Positions 45,272 through 54,216 of a stretch of 64,000 nucleotides of DNA are shown piece by piece. The stretch is taken from NCBI RefSeq assembly GCF_937903345.1, contig NZ_CALCZQ010000060.1, forward strand, positions 14,612 through 78,611. Direction: 5' to 3'. Below the pieces are notes generated by a model, which was not told where the DNA came from, ran no database searches, and saw only the letters and a program-made list of their open reading frames with translations. The position numbers and the translations under genes are program-made. Numbering within the stretch: position 1 is the first letter of the stretch; each line of letters opens with the position of its first letter. This stretch comes from an uncultured Emticicia sp. (GTDB lineage: Bacteria > Bacteroidota > Bacteroidia > Cytophagales > Spirosomataceae).

Positions 45272-45300
45272 TTTGAAAATATAATTTTTACCTATATTTG
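45272..45300 (+). promoter_or_regulatory. Consensus Bacteroidota promoter
   Basis: TTTG at 45272-45275, 17-base spacer and TATATTTG at 45293-45300. It precedes the small membrane gene by 25 bases. Confidence 0.75.
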
Positions 45301-45325
45301 TCAATCCCTAAAACAAACACTAAGC

Positions 45326-45580
45326 ATGATGAAAGAAAATCATTACTCAAAAATGACTTTGCACGAACTCAAAACACAAGCAAAAATAGTAAAAACCATG
45401 ATGTCTATTTTTTCTGGAATACTTTTAGTTTTGGTATTTGCGGCAGTATTTTTAAGTTTCCGACAAGGCTTTTATGCAGTATCAATATTGTTTATTCCAG
45501 TAGCCTTATTTCCTATATTTTTTGGAATGCTCAATAATTTAAAAAACATGAAAAAGGAAATGAAGACAAAAGGAAACTAA
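45326..45580 (+). CDS. Small two-helix membrane protein
   Basis: The 84-residue protein has a charged N-terminus (MTLHELKTQAKIVKT), two hydrophobic segments (residues about 25-44 and 49-67) and a basic tail. Similar short proteins are common in Bacteroidota and of unknown function. The second Met is also possible. An overlapping frame from 45298 was rejected because it lacks the hydrophobic pattern and starts in the promoter. Confidence 0.65.
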   Translation: MMKENHYSKMTLHELKTQAKIVKTMMSIFSGILLVLVFAAVFLSFRQGFYAVSILFIPVALFPIFFGMLNNLKNMKKEMKTKGN

Positions 45581-45656
45581 TTTTCTGAATAATTTTACTA
45601 CAAATTTCCAACTTAGCGAGTAGTTTTTACACAATTTAAAATCAGAATCTTTATCT

Positions 45657-45664
45657 TATTTTTG
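45657..45664 (+). promoter_or_regulatory. Probable -7 box of the DUF1801 gene
   Basis: TATTTTTG matches TAnnTTTG, 23 bases before the start; the -33 element is weak. Confidence 0.4.
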
Positions 45665-45687
45665 TATAACTAATTTTAGAGATAAAA

Positions 45688-46053
45688 ATGGAAAAGAAAA
45701 CGTACCAAAATATCGACCAATACATTGCTGATTATAGCGAAGAAGTTGGCGAAATTCTGAACCAAATTCGTAGCTGTATCAAAGAAGCCGCACCCAAAGC
45801 ACAGGAAGTTATCAGCTATAATATGCCTGCTTTTAAACAAGGTAAAGTGCTGGTTTATTTTGCAGCCTTCAAAAATCACATTGGTTTTTATGCTTTACCA
45901 TCGGGAAATATGGCTTTCAAAGAATCATTATCAAAATATAAGGTTGGCAAAGGCTCAATTCAATTTCCGTTGAATGAACCGATGCCTTTTGAGTTAATCA
46001 AACAAATGGTGGCTTTTAGGGTAAAAGAAGTCGAAAACGGAGCAAAGAAATAA
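45688..46053 (+). CDS. DUF1801-family protein
   Basis: The 121-residue soluble protein matches the DUF1801 (YdhG-like) fold: IDQYIADYSEEVGEILNQIR, EVISYNMPAFKQGKVLVYFAAFKNHIGFY and GKGSIQFPLNEPMP. A homologue in Bacillus is a putative iron chaperone, but the function here is unknown. It has its own likely promoter. Confidence 0.85.
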   Translation: MEKKTYQNIDQYIADYSEEVGEILNQIRSCIKEAAPKAQEVISYNMPAFKQGKVLVYFAAFKNHIGFYALPSGNMAFKESLSKYKVGKGSIQFPLNEPMPFELIKQMVAFRVKEVENGAKK

Positions 46054-46072
46054 TTTTGCCTTATTTTAAATC

Positions 46073-46098
46073 TTGTTTTAGATTTCTGAATAGCTTTG
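46073..46098 (+). promoter_or_regulatory. Promoter of the GDSL hydrolase gene
   Basis: TAGCTTTG at 46091-46098 with TTG at 46073-46075; 25 bases before the start. Confidence 0.5.
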
Positions 46099-46123
46099 TT
46101 ATTCTAACACTATTCAATCGAAA

Positions 46124-46948
46124 ATGAAAAAAATTCTCTTTTTTAGCCTGATTCTCATCGGATTTTTATCTTTCAAACGCAAAGAAATCACCTGGGTAGC
46201 TATCGGCGACTCGATTACGTATCTCAACGACCACCCCGAACAAACAGGCAACCGAGTAAAAAAAGGCTACATGACAATGGTTTCGGAAAAGCTTCCGTAT
46301 ATTAAATTTATCAATCAAGGTCATAATGGCTGGACTTCGGGCGGAATTGCCGAAAAAATCAATGAACTTGGTTTGGTTTCGGCTGATGTATATTCTGTGT
46401 TTCTCGGCACGAACGATTGGTGGCGAGGGCGTCCACTTGGCAAACTCGAAGATTATCAGAATAATACTGGTAATAATACGGTTCATGGTTCATTCAGAAT
46501 CATTATTGATAAACTGAAAAGCCTGAATCCGAATGCAAAAATTATTTTGATTACACCGCTACAACGTGGCGATTTTGTGTATATCACCAACGCCAAAAAT
46601 AATGCTTATGGCTCATATAAACCTAAAAACGAACAGAATTTGGCACAATTTGCCGAAGCGGTGGTCAATATTGCGAAATTTGAAAAAATACAAGTTATTG
46701 ACCTTTTCAACAAAAGTGATATTACACAAAAAAACATGGTCAACTTCAAGCGATTAAAAGACCCAAGTACTGGGGAATACAAAAATTTCAAATATCCAGC
46801 TTACACTGATATACCGTTCAATCCCGACACCGACGAATACCCCTACCCTATTGAGTCAATCAATATGACTTATGACGGCCTGCATCCTGCCGAAAAGGGA
46901 AATGCTGTTATTGCCAAAATGCTTGTGAAGGTTATGAAAAAAATCTGA
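46124..46948 (+). CDS. SGNH/GDSL-family hydrolase
   Basis: The 274-residue protein has a hydrophobic N-terminal signal segment (ILFFSLILIGFLSF) and SGNH blocks: nucleophile Ser in AIGDSITY, Gly and Asn in FLGTNDWW, and Asp/His in TYDGLHPAEKG. It is a secreted esterase or carbohydrate acetylesterase; the substrate is not clear. It ends at a bidirectional hairpin facing the M48 gene. Confidence 0.88.
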   Translation: MKKILFFSLILIGFLSFKRKEITWVAIGDSITYLNDHPEQTGNRVKKGYMTMVSEKLPYIKFINQGHNGWTSGGIAEKINELGLVSADVYSVFLGTNDWWRGRPLGKLEDYQNNTGNNTVHGSFRIIIDKLKSLNPNAKIILITPLQRGDFVYITNAKNNAYGSYKPKNEQNLAQFAEAVVNIAKFEKIQVIDLFNKSDITQKNMVNFKRLKDPSTGEYKNFKYPAYTDIPFNPDTDEYPYPIESINMTYDGLHPAEKGNAVIAKMLVKVMKKI

Positions 46949-46953
46949 ATAAA

Positions 46954-46991
46954 AATAATGCTGCCTTCGACTTCGCTTAGGCAGCATTATT
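46954..46991. terminator. Hairpin between convergent genes
   Basis: AATAATGCTGCC and GGCAGCATTATT form a 12-bp stem, loop 14 nt; A/T tracts on both sides. Confidence 0.75.
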
Positions 46992-47061
46992 AGTTTCTTG
47001 GTAGGTTTCGACTTAGTTCAACCACACTTTTTATTTCGATGCCAGAAGTCAAAGGCCGAAA

Positions 47062-48129
47062 TCATTTTTTTATTTTCTCCCAAATTTCTTCCAACTCAAC
47101 ATTTTTCTTTCCAGAATGGTCTTTCGATTTTTTAGAGATATAATCAATACGCTCTTTGGTCAGTGGGTGAGAATTAAGGTAAGCAGGCATTTTATCTACT
47201 CCGTATTTCTTTTCTTCTTCATGTAAGCGTTCCATGAGGTTTATCATGCCTTTGGGGTCTAGATTGTTATGATACATGATTTCAAGGCCTTCCAAATCGG
47301 CTTCTTTTTCCATATCTCTCGTAAAGCCCAACCCATAAATATTACTTGCTTGGCTTACTAAAAGATTGCCAATGGCATTCATATCTCCGATAAGCACCGA
47401 TACTACCATTGAGCCAGCCAAACCTCTTGCTAAACCTTTCAGCGAATGGCGTTCTTTAACGTGCGTTACTTCGTGTGAAAGCAAAGCTGCCAATTCTTCG
47501 GGGGTTTTCATTTTTGCCAAAATTGCATCAAAAACCACTATATTTCCCCCTGGAAGAGCAAACGCATTCACTTGCTTATCTTTTACAACCGTAAATTTCA
47601 ACGGATATTCAGTCTGAAAATCCATTTTTTTTGCAAATGCTTGTAACTCCTTGGTGCGTTCTTTATCAATTTCCATACCTCCTACAAAACTATCGTAGAA
47701 CTGTTTTCCGAGTTCCACTTCTGCTTCCATCGGAATTTGTGAAGCGGCATACTCAGCAATTTTGGGTAGAAGTAAAAAATAAACGCTTCCAGCAATAGAG
47801 ACAAAAATAGCAATAGTAATTAACGCTCCCAGAACACCCGCACCAGCAAGCTCATTAGCAAACGCCCAAAAGCCTTCACGACGTTTAGGTAAATAATTTT
47901 CTAAAATCGAAAAAAGTGGTGAATCAATCGAAAATTCGAGATACTGATGCGGAAACTCACCATATTTTAGCATTGTTTTTCCTTTGCCAGTAAACGAACT
48001 ATAATCAATCTGCATAATGGACCAAGCAACTTGCCCATTTTCATAGCTGATTGTCATGAAATTGCCCAAAATACTCACTTGAGCATCGTAAGGCTGGCTG
48101 GTTTTACCATCGTAGTATATTGCTTCCAT
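47062..48129 (-). CDS. M48-family membrane metalloprotease
   Basis: The 355-residue protein has an N-terminal beta-rich domain (residues 1-95), one transmembrane helix (about 100-125) and a zinc protease domain with HEVTHVKERH (His219, Glu220, His223) and the third ligand in DMEKEADLEGLEIM. This M48 branch differs from HtpX in the soluble N-domain and resembles periplasmic proteases such as BepA/LoiP. The DUF898 gene lies 106 bases upstream and is likely cotranscribed; the pairing occurs in other genomes, as far as I recall. A membrane or envelope quality-control role is inferred. Confidence 0.9.
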   Translation of the reverse strand: MEAIYYDGKTSQPYDAQVSILGNFMTISYENGQVAWSIMQIDYSSFTGKGKTMLKYGEFPHQYLEFSIDSPLFSILENYLPKRREGFWAFANELAGAGVLGALITIAIFVSIAGSVYFLLLPKIAEYAASQIPMEAEVELGKQFYDSFVGGMEIDKERTKELQAFAKKMDFQTEYPLKFTVVKDKQVNAFALPGGNIVVFDAILAKMKTPEELAALLSHEVTHVKERHSLKGLARGLAGSMVVSVLIGDMNAIGNLLVSQASNIYGLGFTRDMEKEADLEGLEIMYHNNLDPKGMINLMERLHEEEKKYGVDKMPAYLNSHPLTKERIDYISKKSKDHSGKKNVELEEIWEKIKK

Positions 48130-48235
48130 CAGTGAGAAGTTTTCAGTAAACAGTTATCTTTTTTATGAGTAATTCCTAAAATGGCATAGAAATATAAACA
48201 CCAATTTACGACAGTTCGATTTGTCGGCTTGGTGA

Positions 48236-49504
48236 CTAAGCTAAATCGATATCTAACCAATCACCAACGTCTTCGCCAAAAGCATCACGGTAATTGCTTT
48301 CGGTTTGAGTGAGCGAATCGGGGTCAAATGAACCGTCAATCTCCAGACGCGGCATAATAAAATGCAAAGTCCGGATTTCGACAAAGGGAGTGGCAATTCC
48401 CAACGTAAACAATATTAAAAGCATATTTGTAATACTCAACCGCAAAAGGTCAAAAAACGACATGTGTAATTTTACTCCGTGCCATTGCTCATTTTGCCAC
48501 AAAAATGTATTATCAGCATAAAACTGAAATATTTCACGCTGACGCATCAGGGCAATTGAACCGATAATTGCGATAAAAAATAGATAGGCAAAAATACCAA
48601 ACAAAATAAAACTAATGGAAGGATTTAAACTTTGAATTCCAATTCTACTTAATTCGCTTCCTGAAACAACGCCAAACATTATAACCAAAACTACACCAAA
48701 AATAACAGCAACAAATATAAGGATGATGTATTTGAGTTTAATCAAAAACAAATCGGCACCTTTTCCTACAAAATCAAATTCAACGCTTCCAAAACGAATA
48801 TTCTTGGTTACGTACCTTCGTAAATCAACCTCAACCCAAGACCAATAAATACCAAGCGTAAATACTGAAATAAGGATACCAATAAAGAATTTAGCAAAAA
48901 GCTCACCCAATTCGCCACGATAGCCAAAGAAAATTCCTCGCCAAGAACTCCTTGATAGACGATACTTGGCAGTTCCATGAATTGCTAAAGGATAAACTAC
49001 AATCAAACCACCATAAAGTAGTAAAGTACCTAATATAATCTGTTCATTGGCTTTCGCAAACCAAAAACAACTATAAATAACCATAATAATGACCAGCATT
49101 TTCAGATAGCCAATAAACATTTCTCTGCCAGTACCATGAAATTTAAAACGACTTCCCGCAAACTCGGTCTGTTGGTATAGGTAATCAAGTTTAGCTGCTT
49201 TTGCCCAAGGATAATAAAAATTAAAAGTTATAAGCTGGAAAATGGCATTAATAAGGCGAATAACAAAATATTTTGAACCCTCGCCATAAAATGATAAATT
49301 CCAAGGAGAATGATAAATCGGTTTTGTTGCAACAGGCCCAAATTTAGGTGGTTCAATTGGAGGTACTATTTCTTGAATACTTTCCGCAATCTGTGTTTCA
49401 GAAGCATCCAAGAATTCAACTTTTGGGTTATTTTCTATTGGTGGTAAGGCTTGCGAGTCGTCAGCAGTATCCAATGGATTTTCATCTGTTAGGTTTTCAG
49501 TCAT
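48236..49504 (-). CDS. YjgN-family (DUF898) membrane protein
   Basis: The 422-residue protein has an acidic disordered N-terminus (residues 1-65) followed by several transmembrane segments arranged in two similar halves, with the DUF898 motifs NFYYPWAKAAKLDYLYQ, GTGREMFIGYLKML and LGIYWSWVEVDLRRYV. Function is unknown for the family. The start at 49504 was preferred over 49516. It is followed by the M48 protease gene on the same strand. Confidence 0.88.
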   Translation of the reverse strand: MTENLTDENPLDTADDSQALPPIENNPKVEFLDASETQIAESIQEIVPPIEPPKFGPVATKPIYHSPWNLSFYGEGSKYFVIRLINAIFQLITFNFYYPWAKAAKLDYLYQQTEFAGSRFKFHGTGREMFIGYLKMLVIIMVIYSCFWFAKANEQIILGTLLLYGGLIVVYPLAIHGTAKYRLSRSSWRGIFFGYRGELGELFAKFFIGILISVFTLGIYWSWVEVDLRRYVTKNIRFGSVEFDFVGKGADLFLIKLKYIILIFVAVIFGVVLVIMFGVVSGSELSRIGIQSLNPSISFILFGIFAYLFFIAIIGSIALMRQREIFQFYADNTFLWQNEQWHGVKLHMSFFDLLRLSITNMLLILFTLGIATPFVEIRTLHFIMPRLEIDGSFDPDSLTQTESNYRDAFGEDVGDWLDIDLA

Positions 49505-49610
49505 AAAATAAATCAAATGAAGTGAATATAAATTTTGAATAGTTTAGCAACTGTTTCTTGCCAAAACTTTTTGAAATGGCATGAAATCTTTAATGTCTAA
49601 TCTCAAAACC

Positions 49611-50585
49611 TTAGGCCAAACCCTCTTTCAACAAATCGTGCAAATGCACAAAACCTAATAATCGTTTATCTTCAACCACTACCAACTGCGTAATGCTTTT
49701 TTCTTGCATAATTGCCAAAGCATTGGCGGCGTATTCTTCGGAAGAAACCACCTTTGGCTGTGCATTCATAATGTCTTTTGCTTGCAAAGTAGAAAAATCT
49801 TTTTGGTCACGCAACATCCTTCTTAAATCTCCATCTGTCACGATTCCCAAAAGCTCGTCATTTTCGCCCACAACGGCCGTCGCACCGAGCCTTTTTGATG
49901 TCATTTCCAAAATAACCGTCTGAATATCAGCATCTTTCGAAACCTTTGGAAGTTCGTTATGAGGAAAAATATCTTGTACCTTCAGGTATAATTTTTTTCC
50001 CAAACTTCCCCCAGGATGATATTTTGCGAAATCTCGACTCGTAAAATCACGGGCTTCGAGGAGGCACATTGCTAAAGCATCACCCAAGGCTAAGGCAACA
50101 GTGGTAGAAGTTGTTGGAGCCAAATTGAGCGGGCAAGCCTCCCGCTCAACGTGGGCATTCAGTACAAAATCAGCATTTTTGGCCAAATAAGAGTCCAGAT
50201 TGCTCACCATTGCAATTAATTGATTGCGATATCGTTTTAACAATGGCACTAAAACCTTGATTTCGGGCGTATCACCACTTTTCGAAATACATAGTACCAT
50301 ATCTTCAGCCCGAATCATGCCTAAATCGCCATGAATGGCGTCGGCAGCATGCATAAATATTGCTGGAGTACCAGTTGAATTCATGGTTGCAACAATTTTT
50401 TGGCCAATAATCGCACTTTTCCCAATACCCGTAATGATTAATCTACCTTTGGAGTAAAGAACCGCCTCTACACAGGCTTCAAAATCTTCGTTAATATAAC
50501 TTTTCAAAGAAAGAATTGCCTCTGCCTCATCTTGCAAAACTTTTTTAGCAACGCTTTGTATTTTTTTTTCTAACTTCGTATTCAC
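49611..50585 (-). CDS. kdsD: Arabinose-5-phosphate isomerase (KdsD/KpsF/GutQ)
   Basis: The 324-residue enzyme interconverts ribulose 5-phosphate and arabinose 5-phosphate, the first step of Kdo synthesis for lipopolysaccharide. It has an N-terminal SIS domain (GRLIITGIGKSAIIGQKIVATMNSTGTP in two blocks, CISKSGDTPE, NLAPTTSTT) and two C-terminal CBS domains (residues about 205-324). All family features are present. It does not overlap its neighbours. Confidence 0.93.
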   Translation of the reverse strand: MNTKLEKKIQSVAKKVLQDEAEAILSLKSYINEDFEACVEAVLYSKGRLIITGIGKSAIIGQKIVATMNSTGTPAIFMHAADAIHGDLGMIRAEDMVLCISKSGDTPEIKVLVPLLKRYRNQLIAMVSNLDSYLAKNADFVLNAHVEREACPLNLAPTTSTTVALALGDALAMCLLEARDFTSRDFAKYHPGGSLGKKLYLKVQDIFPHNELPKVSKDADIQTVILEMTSKRLGATAVVGENDELLGIVTDGDLRRMLRDQKDFSTLQAKDIMNAQPKVVSSEEYAANALAIMQEKSITQLVVVEDKRLLGFVHLHDLLKEGLA

Positions 50586-50817
50586 TTAAATAATACTTGA
50601 TTTACAGACAAAAGTACTTGAAGTTTGTTTAGTGAACAAAACAAAGTCAATGAAAAGATATTTTTTTGTTACATAGAAATGATTAAATTTAATTCAAAAC
50701 AAATAATCTAATTACGCCTTTTTCCTACTAAAATAGTTCAGAGAGAAGTTTAAAAAATATATTAACTTAGCGTAATTACTTACCTATTATAATTTTCCGT
50801 ACAGCAACATTGCATTT

Positions 50818-53199
50818 ATGTTAGACGCAGCGATTCAACAGACCTTAAAAGAAAAACTCAAAGAAATCTTTGGCTTTGATGCCTTTAGAGGCGAACAAGA
50901 GGCCATCATCAATAATATTGTAAGTGGTCATAATACCTTTGTGATTATGCCAACGGGGGCAGGAAAATCTCTTTGCTACCAATTACCGGCGATGGTTTTA
51001 GATGGTACAGCTATTGTGATTTCTCCGCTAATTGCTTTAATGAAAAACCAAGTTGACCAAATGACCGCATTTGGTATAAACGCCCAGTTTTTAAACTCAA
51101 CTCTCAATAAATCAGAAATGACTCGTGTAAAAAACGATGTGTTGAGAGGCGAATGCCGATTGCTCTATATTGCACCTGAATCTTTGACAAAGGAAGACAA
51201 CCTGACATTCCTGAAAAAGGCCAAACTTTCATTTATCGCAGTTGACGAGGCTCATTGTATTTCAGAATGGGGACACGATTTCCGACCAGAATATCGAAGA
51301 ATTAGGGGTATTATTGACGATATTAACGATAAACTTCCAATTATTGCTCTCACAGCAACGGCAACTCCGAAGGTTCAGCAAGATGTGCAGAAAAACCTCA
51401 ATATGGAGGAGTCACATATCTTCAAATCTTCATTCAATCGTAAGAATCTTTACTACGAAATCAGACCGAAGATTGATTCAAAAAAACAACTCATTAAATA
51501 TATTGCCCATAATAAAGGAAAATCGGGTATTATCTATTGTTTGAGTCGTAAAAAAGTTGAAGAAATTGCAAGCTTACTTGCTGTAAACGGAGTAAAAGCA
51601 TTGCCTTATCACGCTGGTTTGGACTCTGACACTCGCATGAAAAATCAAGATTCATTCTTGAATGAAGAGTGCGATGTAATCGTGGCAACTATTGCCTTCG
51701 GAATGGGAATCGATAAGCCTGATGTTAGGTTTGTGATTCACTACGATGCTCCAAAATCGCTCGAAGGATATTATCAAGAAACAGGCCGTGCAGGTCGTGA
51801 CGGTTTGGAAGGTAACTGCTTGATGTTCTATGCCTATGACGACATTCTTAAACTTGAGAAATTCAACAAAGATAAGACTGTTACCGAGCGAGATAATGCC
51901 CGTGCACTGCTCAACGAAATGGTTTCATACTCAAACTTAGGAGTTTGTCGTCGTCGTCAGTTATTGAGCTATTTTGGGGAATATTCTGATAAAGATTGTG
52001 GTTTCTGCGATAACTGTATCAAACCTACCAAAAAAATCAAGATTGAAGACGAAGCCGTTTTGGGATTAAAAGCCGTGCTGCAATCAGGCGAAAGATTTGA
52101 TATACAGCACATTGCCGATATTCTAACTGCCAATACCTCAAATGCTTACATCCGTAGCCACGAGCACGACAAATTGGAGGTTTATGGAAAAGGAAAAGGA
52201 ATGTTTATAGCTCATGACGATGAAGACGATGAAGAGGATGAAGAGGATGAAGAAATAGAATTGGAAGTTTCAGATGATGATGAAGATGAGGAAGCAAAAC
52301 CCTCTCTACCAACTGGGGCAAAATCACCAAAACCACTTAAAAAAGCTGAAAAACTAGCTAAAAAATCTGATAATAAAAGAACATCCAACGATTATTGGGT
52401 TTCTGTGCTTCGCCAAGTGATGGTGTTGGGATTTCTCGAAAAAGATATTGAAAATGCCTATGGAGTAGTAAAATTAACTGAAAAAGGGCAGAAATTTATT
52501 GAAGATTCTTATCCTATTACAATTTCGGAAGATCATAACTATGAAAATACCGAAAGCAGCGACGATGACGATATTTCAGCGAATAATTCGTCGGGTGGTG
52601 GGGCATTTGACTCCGCTCTTTTTGAATTATTGAAGGCCCTTCGTAAGAAAATTGCTAAAGAAAAGAATGTGCCACCTTACGTAGTATTCCAAGACCCTTC
52701 GCTGGAAGAAATGGCCACTACCTATCCGACAACTTCACAGGATTTAGCCCAAATAAATGGCGTTGGACTCGGAAAAGTACAAAAATTTGGTAAGCCGTTC
52801 CTCGACCTAATCATGAAATATGTTGATGAAAACGATATAGAAACTACCCAAGATTTAGTTGTAAAATCGGCTATAAATAAATCGAAGATCAAGATTTATA
52901 TTATTCAACAAATCGACCGAAAGATTAACCTCGACGAAATCGTTGAGGCAAAAGACCTTACAATGACTGAATTGATTGAAGAAATCGAACATATTTGTTA
53001 TTCAGGAACTCGACTAAACCTTGATTATTATATCAATCAAGTAATTGATGAAGACCGACAAGATGAAATTTATGATTATTTCATGGCTGCCGAAACTGAC
53101 AATATCGGGGCGGCACTCAAAGAGTTTGAAAACCAAGATGCAACTGAAGAAGAACTTAGATTGATGCGTATCAAATTCTTGTCAGAAATGGCGAATTAA
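50818..53199 (+). CDS. recQ: ATP-dependent DNA helicase RecQ
   Basis: The 793-residue 3'-5' helicase has the RecA-like core (Walker A PTGAGKSLCYQLPA; DEAH box in VDEAHCISEWGHDFRPEYR; GRAGRDG), the zinc-binding RQC part (CRRRQLLSYFGE, CGFCDNC), a winged helix, an HRDC domain (residues about 610-680) and a C-terminal helix-turn-helix-like extension. An Asp/Glu-rich insert of about 60 residues (about 465-525) interrupts the winged-helix region after YGKGKG, before YWVSVLRQVMVLGFL. It is longer than E. coli RecQ (609) because of the insert and the C-terminal extension. It is a monocistronic housekeeping repair gene. Confidence 0.95.
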   Translation: MLDAAIQQTLKEKLKEIFGFDAFRGEQEAIINNIVSGHNTFVIMPTGAGKSLCYQLPAMVLDGTAIVISPLIALMKNQVDQMTAFGINAQFLNSTLNKSEMTRVKNDVLRGECRLLYIAPESLTKEDNLTFLKKAKLSFIAVDEAHCISEWGHDFRPEYRRIRGIIDDINDKLPIIALTATATPKVQQDVQKNLNMEESHIFKSSFNRKNLYYEIRPKIDSKKQLIKYIAHNKGKSGIIYCLSRKKVEEIASLLAVNGVKALPYHAGLDSDTRMKNQDSFLNEECDVIVATIAFGMGIDKPDVRFVIHYDAPKSLEGYYQETGRAGRDGLEGNCLMFYAYDDILKLEKFNKDKTVTERDNARALLNEMVSYSNLGVCRRRQLLSYFGEYSDKDCGFCDNCIKPTKKIKIEDEAVLGLKAVLQSGERFDIQHIADILTANTSNAYIRSHEHDKLEVYGKGKGMFIAHDDEDDEEDEEDEEIELEVSDDDEDEEAKPSLPTGAKSPKPLKKAEKLAKKSDNKRTSNDYWVSVLRQVMVLGFLEKDIENAYGVVKLTEKGQKFIEDSYPITISEDHNYENTESSDDDDISANNSSGGGAFDSALFELLKALRKKIAKEKNVPPYVVFQDPSLEEMATTYPTTSQDLAQINGVGLGKVQKFGKPFLDLIMKYVDENDIETTQDLVVKSAINKSKIKIYIIQQIDRKINLDEIVEAKDLTMTELIEEIEHICYSGTRLNLDYYINQVIDEDRQDEIYDYFMAAETDNIGAALKEFENQDATEEELRLMRIKFLSEMAN

Positions 53200-53335
53200 T
53201 TGCTTTATGAATTTTAAAAATAATAATCGCAAAATGTAGTTTTTCGTATTTTTAGATAATATACGACACTACTTTTTGCCTTTTTTATATCATTTTATTG
53301 AAAACTTTATTTTTATTTTCAAAAAAACCTGTATA

Positions 53336-53368
53336 TTGTAGTTAATTAATAAAATAAATATACTTTTG
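53336..53368 (+). promoter_or_regulatory. Probable promoter of the RRM gene
   Basis: TACTTTTG at 53361-53368 with TTG at 53336-53338. A leader of about 25-30 bases remains before the ATG. Confidence 0.45.
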
Positions 53369-53400
53369 TAAAAATTTATCATTCAAATCACAAAGTTATC

Positions 53401-53805
53401 ATGAACATTTTTGTTGGAAGTCTGCCTTTTAAAATCCAAGAAAGCGAATTAAAGCAATATTTTGAAGAGTATGGCGAAGTAAGTTCTGTTAAAATCATCA
53501 CTGACAAGTTTACTGGAAGAAGCAAAGGCTTTGCATTCGTAGAAATGCCTGATGATGCCTCAGCACAAAAAGCAATTGACGCATTGAACGGCTCCGATAT
53601 TGGTGGACGTCCAGCAGTAGTTAATCAAGCTGAAGAGAAAAAAGAAAGAGATAACCGTGGCGGTGGCGGCGGTGGTGGTTACAATCGTGGCGGTGGTGGA
53701 GATCGTGGCGGCTACGGTGGTGGCGGCGGTGGTGGTTATAACCGTGGCGGTGGAAGCGGTGGTTATGGCGGCGGAGACCGTGATAACAATCGTAATAGAT
53801 ATTAA
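53401..53805 (+). CDS. Glycine-rich RRM RNA-binding protein
   Basis: The 134-residue protein has one RRM domain (residues 1-78) with RNP2 IFVGSLP and RNP1 KGFAFVEM, followed by a charged linker and a Gly/Arg/Tyr tail of GGGG, RGG and GGYGG repeats. It resembles the small RNA-binding proteins of cyanobacteria and Bacteroidota, which bind single-stranded RNA and are often cold-induced. The RGG/YGG tail is likely flexible and may promote condensation. A near-perfect hairpin follows the gene. Confidence 0.92.
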   Translation: MNIFVGSLPFKIQESELKQYFEEYGEVSSVKIITDKFTGRSKGFAFVEMPDDASAQKAIDALNGSDIGGRPAVVNQAEEKKERDNRGGGGGGGYNRGGGGDRGGYGGGGGGGYNRGGGSGGYGGGDRDNNRNRY

Positions 53806-53830
53806 TAGCACCATTTATTGGTAATGATTT

Positions 53831-53882
53831 AGCGAGTAAAGGTTAAAAATCTGTATAAACGATTTTTTAACCTTTATTCGCT
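53831..53882 (+). terminator. Long hairpin after the RRM gene
   Basis: Arms of 21-22 bases (AGCGAGTAAAGG... and ...CCTTTATTCGCT) pair almost fully across a 9-nt loop, followed by TTATGTTTTT. Confidence 0.7.
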
Positions 53883-54167
53883 TTATGTTTTTAATTAGCT
53901 TACCAAATGTTTTTATGAAAAAAATGGGTTATTTGTTTCAAAAGAGTACTATTTTTTACTTAAACTTATTCCTGCTTTAGCAGTCAAATTTGGGGAAGCG
54001 AAAAATAGAAAACCACAACACTTCAATATAGCCTAGACTTAAAATCACTCAATGAAATACACACAATTATTTATATCTCTGCCATCCTAAATCAAATTAA
54101 TAATATATGGGCTTTACTGAAGGCAAAAATATGCTATTTTTAATACCTTTGTCATATATAGATATAT

Positions 54168-54205
54168 AAAAAAAGGAGTGCCTCTCTCGATGCACTCCTT
54201 TTTTT
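54168..54205. terminator. Bidirectional terminator (SusD side)
   Basis: AAAAAAAGGAGTGC and GCACTCCTTTTTTT form a perfect 14-bp stem; 12 bases past the SusD stop on the minus strand. Confidence 0.9.
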
Positions 54206-54216
54206 ATTTTATTTGA

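Larger units (their letters stand above)
53806..54216. other. 411-base convergent intergenic region
   Basis: It holds two hairpin terminators (53831 and 54168) and an isolated TACCTTTG -7 box at 54144-54151. The remaining AT-rich sequence shows no supported gene. Confidence 0.5.

Noticed and set aside
53560..53814. Minus-strand frame opposite the Gly-rich RRM tail
   Set aside because: Low-complexity Thr/Ala/Val translation is the mirror of GGT/GGC repeats.
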